The notes beneath the pieces are model-generated. The model did no database searches, had not been told where the DNA came from, and saw only the letters and a program-made list of their open reading frames with translations. This document shows positions 58,075 through 64,000 of a stretch of DNA of 64,000 nucleotides, piece by piece. Source of the stretch: Parietaria judaica (Eukaryota; Streptophyta; Magnoliopsida; Rosales; Urticaceae); contig OX940865.1 of NCBI GenBank assembly GCA_954871525.1, forward strand, positions 19,266,420 through 19,330,419. The letters are read 5' to 3'. The translations under genes and the position numbers were made by a program. The first letter of the stretch is position 1; the number at the start of each line of letters is the position of its first letter.

Positions 58075-61000
58075 CTCCTCGCTTTGCAGATGTCTGTTTC
58101 AATGGAGTGTTAAGATACGATAAGTCAAGCCCGGCCCAAGCACGGGGTTGGCCCAGTGAGAAATAATTGAACAATTAGGCCTTGCGACATCGTATTTTAG
58201 GCCCATATAAAAAAAAAAGAACTCAGTAAAGAATATCTACAAGTTTTGAAAAGTGGACCCTCTCTCATATTTTATTGGTTAACTTCTCTTGTTCTGCTAT
58301 ATTATACAATTTTTTAATTTAATATATCTTATTCAGTTCTATACCTTAATTCTCTTATTCCCTAAATTATTAGTGAAGAGTTTAAAAAAAAATACTTAAA
58401 ACATCAACACTATCTTTTCGGTTTTACATTAGATAATTTACTTATTCATCGAAAATTTATTTTCATTTTTCTATCGTAAATATTCTCTTTGTTATGTATA
58501 TATATATATATAAATATATATAAACAATTAAAATTATTCTCTTATAGTGTACACGAGGTATATAACCCGCGCGTTGCGGGGTTTTTTTTTCTTAGCAAAG
58601 AGAAATTTTGATAGTTTAATGTTTTTTTATGCGTATGGTATTAAAGCTATTTGATTTTTATTTTATGTTGTTATTCAAACTTTTTTAAGTTTAACTACAT
58701 GGTATTTATATGTAATTAGACACAAAGAGTAGTATACGTAATAAAAGTATCATTTCTTAAAGAAATGCATTATTTACATATGGTAAAAGATTATTACAAT
58801 ATTCCTTTCGAAAAAGAAGTCTGTATGATTTAGATCAAATAAAAGATTTTTACATTATCGATTTAAAAAAAAAAATTCTCATAAATATATATACAATATA
58901 TACATACACATGCATTATTCTATTAATAAGACTTGGGCATATATTTAAAAAGTGTTATACTTTGTTTGGTTGACTTCTGTTGCTGCAAAATCAAATTCAT
59001 ATTGCTCTTATAAGTATCACTGATTGATCAAATTATATATGTTTGTAAACAATTTAATGCATTATTGTAGGTAATAGTATACTTAAAAAAAAGATTGTCA
59101 AATGAGATTGTCAAACAGTATACTAGCAAATGTGCTATGCACATCCGTTCGTTTGCGCCTATTTAATAAGTAACAGCAATGAATAATAATCATTGTTTAT
59201 GTTGTTTTATTTATTTTCTACTACTTTATATATTCAAGTGAGATTGTCAAACAATATATAAAACAAATATATTTCATATCGTTGTTTATATCGCTGAGAT
59301 TATCAGTTAATAGAATAGTAAGAGGAAATTGATAACTAAAATGTTTATATTTCATTGAGTGATTTTATCAAACAGTATAGTTTCATCAATTCCAAAATTA
59401 AAAAATAATACACTTTGTCATATTTCCATCTCATTAACCACAATAAAACAGTGTAAAAGTCAATTAATCTCAAACACTAACAATTCAAGCAAAGAATACG
59501 AAATGAATAATCTCACATAACCATCAACATAGAGGAAGAGATAGAAACCAAAAAAAAAAAAAAACGCTTGAAAGCTTTAAGGATAAGATCAACAAATGGA
59601 TTGAGAAACAGAGACCTACGTACCTCCGCCGGTGGAGATTCAAGTGTGCGTCTTGAACTGATAATCTGAGGTTTTTTTTTTTTTTTTTTTCAGTTAACCT
59701 CAACGTACATCGTCGATCTAAGTTTGGCGAGAAAGAGAGTGTGTAAGAGGTGAAGAAAATAGTCGAGATAAGCAAAGAAAAAAGTATATGAAATGCAAAG
59801 AGTAGTCTATTACAATACTGTAATCTAATAGCTCCTGCAATATTGTATTGCAGACTCTCAAAAAAAGTCTCATATTAATGATTCGCCCAAGGCCCCGGAA
59901 AGGGTTGGGCCGGCCCTGCACTGCCTAAAAACAAAAGCAAAGCGACTTGATTCAATGCGCCAAAAACTGATTCGAATTAAATTGACAAACAAGAAGCGAG
60001 AATCAAAACCAATGGGTACGAATGCTCGCGAGTTTGCGAGAATATCAATCACAGAATATATAACCCTAATAATCACGGAATCGTATATTGGAAGGCTGAG
60101 AAACGCGTACCTCTCCGGATTCAGTTGGCGGCGGCGAGAAGATGGGCTGGCACAGGGACTCACAGACTCCACAAGACAAAAACGACACTGGGTTGTGCTT
60201 GGTGGGAAAAGAGCTTAGGGCGGCATAAATACCTTGTTTCGATTTTTTCACTAAAAAAGATTTACTATTTTAATTTTCATCAAAGTACTGTCTTACTTTT
60301 TCAATTGATTTAAAAATGCCTATTTTGTGTCAAATGTTTAAGAAAAATGCCCACTGTGTGTATTTTTTACTCTCACGCATGGGCATTTTTTTTAAACCTT
60401 TGATACATAATGGACATTTCTTACAATTTCTATTTAATGTATATGTTAAAGTGAAAAGGTTTATGGCGGCATAAGTACCTTATTTTTATTTTTATTTTTT
60501 ATTTTTATTTTTTAGTAAAAGCTTTATAATATTTACTATTTTAATTCTCATCAAAATGTTGTCTATTTTTTTTAAATGATTTAACAAAAAGTTATATATA
60601 TATATATTAAAATTAAACATAGGTCAAAATTTAAATGGATTTTAAGAGAGACTCAAAACAATATATATTAAAAATATTTTTTTTGGAAAAAATTAGTCAT
60701 GTCAACATTAAAATTTAAACACTACGACTATTATCAAATATAGAAATTTTAATATTAAATAATGAATTAGCTAATTGTTCAGGTCACGAGTAAAATCTTT
60801 AAACTCAAAATCTAAAAATAAAATTATTTTGAATGCGGTTTTTGAATAAATCGGATTTGGCTTTTGAGCAAATCGAATACGATTTAATACGAATATGATT
60901 TGAGCGCTGCATAATCGATTTTTTTTTATAAAACTCAGACACCTTTTTACTAACAAATTCTTCTTTTTACTAAAACTACTCCAACTATATAGACCAAACT

Positions 61001-61139
61001 ATGCCATAAGAAAGAAAAAAACATGGACTACTTCTTAAAGAGTATCAGCCTAATCTCTCAATAGATTCACAATATGATACATCGAAAACTCATTGCACGA
61101 GGAGAAAAGTCAAAAATAAATACAATGATTAATATTATC
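58075..61139. other. AT-rich intergenic region with dispersed repeats
   Basis: No gene is recognised. AACCCGCGCGTTGCGGGGTT at about 58565 is a GC-rich near-palindrome in AT-rich DNA. A block of roughly 100 bp that starts GGCGGCATAA and contains TTTACTATTTTAATT...CATCAAA occurs at 60219 and again at 60465. Short ORFs at 59870-60251 have no recognisable domain. Confidence 0.45.
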
Positions 61140-61972
61140 CAACGAGCTATCGAGTTATCACGATAATCGCTGGAAGGACCTTCTCAGTAAATGTTCGTTG
61201 TTAATCATTATCTTTTAATACTTATCGCTCAATAATAGCTCAAAAAGATAGGTACTTTTCAGTCAATCTTTTCGAGTGCAAATGTTCCATTATTGAGCTA
61301 TTTTTTTGTTCAATTTCGAAAAGTTTTTCTGAATTGCTGTTTAATTGCGGCAAAAATAAAATTAAACTTTCGACAAAAATAATTATGTTTGCCCCACTCC
61401 ACCCCTCCTCGCCAGGTCCGATCAGTCTTGACAGCAGCGCGCGCATGCGTGTGGTGGTGGTGGTGCATTTGTGTGAGTCTTTTCCCTTCCACAAAAGAGG
61501 GTGACCCTAAGGGCCCAAGCCTTCATCCCAATAATTTGGTATATATAAAGATCATCAAACTCTTGTCATCTATCCACGTGAGACTCTTGGACCCTTGCTA
61601 ATGAGGGAAATTAAGTGCAACTAAAATTTCACACCAACTTATGTAACAATGTTCAACAATTTATGTTTATGTTATGTGACATTAGTATAAGACTTGATTT
61701 ATGGTATGTTTTGTATGAGACTTTCATTAATTTTATGTTTTGTTAGCATTTTATGTTATGTTTTGAGTGTAAATATGTATGAAAAATGTTTTATTGGTTT
61801 TCCATTGATAAATTCATTGATAACTGATCAATCCATCAGTAAGTATCGATAAAATTTTGATAAACAGTTAATATATATTTTATATATTTTTCGTCGATAA
61901 ATCCATTAGCAATCGGTTAAACTGTCGATAATGGCAAATGATTTATTGGCCAAAGCAAAAAACAAATCCTTG
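61140..61972. mobile_element. Non-autonomous hAT-like element (833 bp)
   Basis: The element is flanked by the perfect 8-bp duplication ATATTATC (61132-61139 and 61973-61980). The ends are CAACGAGCTATCG and, reverse-complemented, CAAGGATTTG, so the terminal repeats are weak. Subterminal zones carry repeated TATCGATAA/CGATAAATCCAT-type words. The core around 61385-61590 matches the hAT element at 19343-20307 (GTGACCCTAAGGGCCCAAGCC-like stretch and TTTGGTATATA). No transposase. Confidence 0.78.
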
Positions 61973-62029
61973 ATATTATCAATCAACCTATTCAAATTCC
62001 ATGATGTGTTGTTGTAGAAGAATTAGTTG

Positions 62030-62400
62030 CGAGTATTCTAGAAACGCCATATAGCAGTTACTACTCCAATCTTTTTGTTGTAGCGAGTGCCATTTTTCTA
62101 TTTCGCGTTGGAACTTTGTAAATTTGCACCAAATAAGTGATAGAAGTGAAGTCCGTTAGATCTACATTTAGATTTAAAAAAAAAGGCCATGTCCAAATGG
62201 CGGTAGTTGTGCGATATTGGAAGAATAAATGGTCGAGCTCTTCTTTAGATGAAAAACACAACGAACACACACTTGGGAGCATCGTAATCTGAGGATTATG
62301 GCATGTTGGATGAATTCAACCGTGTTGACTCTTTGGCGTGGAACCAACCATGAAAAAAACTGATTTTTTTTCTTCGAATTGAGGCTTTCCATATTACCTT
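62030..62400 (-). mobile_element. LINE relic (zf-RVT region), frameshifted
   Basis: On the minus strand two overlapping frames give FSWLVPRQRVNT-EFIQHA and then PSVCSLCFSSKEELDHLFF. This is the pattern of the zinc-binding domain that follows the reverse transcriptase in plant L1-type LINEs (W...R..T...L, C..C...E...HLF..C). A frameshift separates the pieces and the final Cys is changed. No reverse transcriptase core is visible nearby. Confidence 0.7.
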
Positions 62401-62834
62401 TAAGAAAGAAACTTTTGGTCGATTAAGATCGGGTGATAACTCGACCGTCAATGTATTTGCAAAACAATCCTCTAGGTCATGGAGTCAAACACACCGATCT
62501 TCTATGCCTTCCTACAAACTCACAGAACTCTATATTTTCATCGATTTGGTAATTTAATTCATCTCTCGAGTAGTCAAGTCACGAGAGAATTGGAAGTCCT
62601 ACTCAACCTGACCAAGAAAGTGACAAGGCGAGCCAACTAAGTTAATAGATTTAAATATAGGATTTATTTTCTTTTATTTAACATAATTAATAAGAGATTT
62701 AGTATACTTATTAATAATGTTAAATGTTGAATAGGATTAACTGATTTAATTTGTGGTAGAATTAGAAAGGTAAGATAGTCATTTGCCTGTAATTTTGTTA
62801 CTTTATTTACGAAGATGAGGTTTTGGTATATATT

Positions 62835-63414
62835 TGGAGTGGCAATTCGGGCTGCGTGTCGTGTTCGTACCGGGTCTTAATCGTTTTTTAAATATTTTAT
62901 CTAGATTCAGACCCGCCCCATTTATTAATCGTGTTAGAAGACGAGACACAGACCCGCCCCATTTAAATAACGTGTTTATTGTATCTACCCGTTTAACACA
63001 ATTAATAGATACATTTATTTGTAAATGATAAATTAATTCAATTTATACTCATTTAACTTAACTTAATTTATTTTACTATATTATCAAAAAATTTAAAAAA
63101 TTTAGTAGCAAATTTTTATGTTCATCAATTGTAAGACGTAATTAATAAAATAAAAACATAAATTTCATATATAATAAATATTAAAACACTTAATAACATA
63201 TAAAAAATATAGAAAATGTAACTTTTTGCTCTTTAATCGTGTCTAATTGGGTCCCATCGTGTTATCGTGTTCGTGCCTTGTTTACCCGTTATTTAGTTGT
63301 GTTAATCGTTTTTGACATGGTTGAACCCATATCCATTTATGGTAGACCCAGACCCATTTCAATCGTGTCGTAATTGTTTCGTGTTTTGTGTCCGGCTCTA
63401 AATTGCTACCCCTA
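62835..63414. mobile_element. hAT-like MITE with GGGTAGCAATT-type ends
   Basis: The left end is GGAGTGGCAATTCGGGC and the reverse-complemented right end is TAGGGGTAGCAATTTAG. The interior repeats CGTGTCGTGTTCGT-type and ACCCGCCCCATTTA words near both ends, as in a widespread plant hAT MITE family. The flanks both read TATATAT, compatible with but not proving an 8-bp duplication. Confidence 0.7.
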
Positions 63415-64000
63415 ATATATATACACAACAGTATTCAATCAATTAAATGAAAATTAAAGAATATGAGAAATTCTTTTGTTTCTCTGTGTTTTTCTCCTCT
63501 TTGCATTAATGTTTAAACTCTCAGTTTTTAAATGCTTATAAAAAATTCTGTTATTATACCATCGACAATTAATATACTATGAAATTAGAGTGATAATCGA
63601 TTTTCACCCAATAAAACCCTTCAAATTAATACTATTTTAAAATGAATTATTTTTGAAACATGAGTATAAAGTATAAAGAACGAAGGGTTAAATATTGCCA
63701 ATAGTCAAAACCGACTCTAATCGGTAAACAAGTTATATTAATAAACATATATTACGCTCACTTAAACAAGTTAAACAACTCATACCATTATCACTATAAT
63801 TAATAAACATACGCAAAACTATTCAAATTGAATTCGGTGCATTGTGTATAGAAAACAAATTCTTTCTTGCCTTCTTTATCCAAAAAGTAAAAAATATTTT
63901 TTAAAACTCGAATTAACAAACGTGACAACACATTGTTAAAAAGCCACGTGTCACTAAATCAGCGTGGTGTCGACGTGTCGACACATAGCGATGTCTATCC
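63415..64000. other. AT-rich intergenic region at the window end
   Basis: No gene or bounded repeat is recognised before the window ends. Confidence 0.5.

Noticed and set aside
1..64000. CRISPR arrays, operons or ribosome-binding sites
   Set aside because: The window is plant nuclear DNA with spliced genes. The regular repeats seen are microsatellites, tandem repeats or transposon subterminal repeats, with no spacer-repeat pattern.

Overview
The window is nuclear DNA of a flowering plant, most likely a eudicot. The evidence is GT-AG introns, GC-rich exons in a very AT-rich background, long (AT)n microsatellites, many plant-type transposon remnants, and genes such as a 383-residue FAD2, a plastid fibrillin, a VQ-motif protein and a telo-box-bearing RPS10 pair. 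I cannot name the species.

Region 1 (1-15395) is a tandem array of intronless cytosolic sulfotransferase (SOT) genes, all on the plus strand. It holds one 3' end cut by the window edge, one complete gene (1283-2281), a multiply broken copy (5177-6155), a copy with one in-frame TGA (7262-8209), a relic (10836-11290) and a copy with a large internal deletion (14828-15395). A GC-rich OTU-like cysteine protease gene (9519-10577) sits inside the array, as does a 1.4 kb diverged tandem repeat (11441-12812).

Region 2 (15396-28498) is gene-dense. Two head-to-tail copies of a five-exon RPS10 (eS10) gene lie on the minus strand, each with its start codon alone as a 3-nt coding exon. Between them are a dead Copia polymerase/RNase H relic and a small hAT element. 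Then come a plus-strand EEF1AKMT1/N6AMT2-type methyltransferase (4 exons) and a plus-strand fibrillin 6-like gene (7 exons).

Region 3 (28499-47451) is mostly AT-rich intergenic DNA around one VQ-motif gene (minus, 32975-33658). It carries a 1.65 kb hAT element, SINE copies, a candidate solo LTR of about 1.37 kb and several MITEs.

Region 4 (47452-58074) holds FAD2 on the minus strand with a 2.47 kb intron in its 5' UTR, a five-exon ELP6 gene on the minus strand, and a short NOP53-like gene fragment. Region 5 (58075-64000) is intergenic, with a third hAT element, a LINE relic and a hAT-like MITE.

The genes do not form a pathway. The SOT cluster is specialised metabolism, RPS10, ELP6, EEF1AKMT1 and the NOP53 fragment relate to translation, and FAD2 and fibrillin to membrane lipids and plastids. 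I found no clearly new multi-gene system. The strongest non-genic signals are three Mutator-type foldback MITEs with exact 9-bp target duplications that share a TTTTA insertion edge, three hAT elements with exact 8-bp duplications, and a perfect 23-bp direct/inverted/direct repeat upstream of the intact SOT gene. All exon boundaries were placed by eye from splice sites, reading frame and family knowledge; none has been checked against transcripts.
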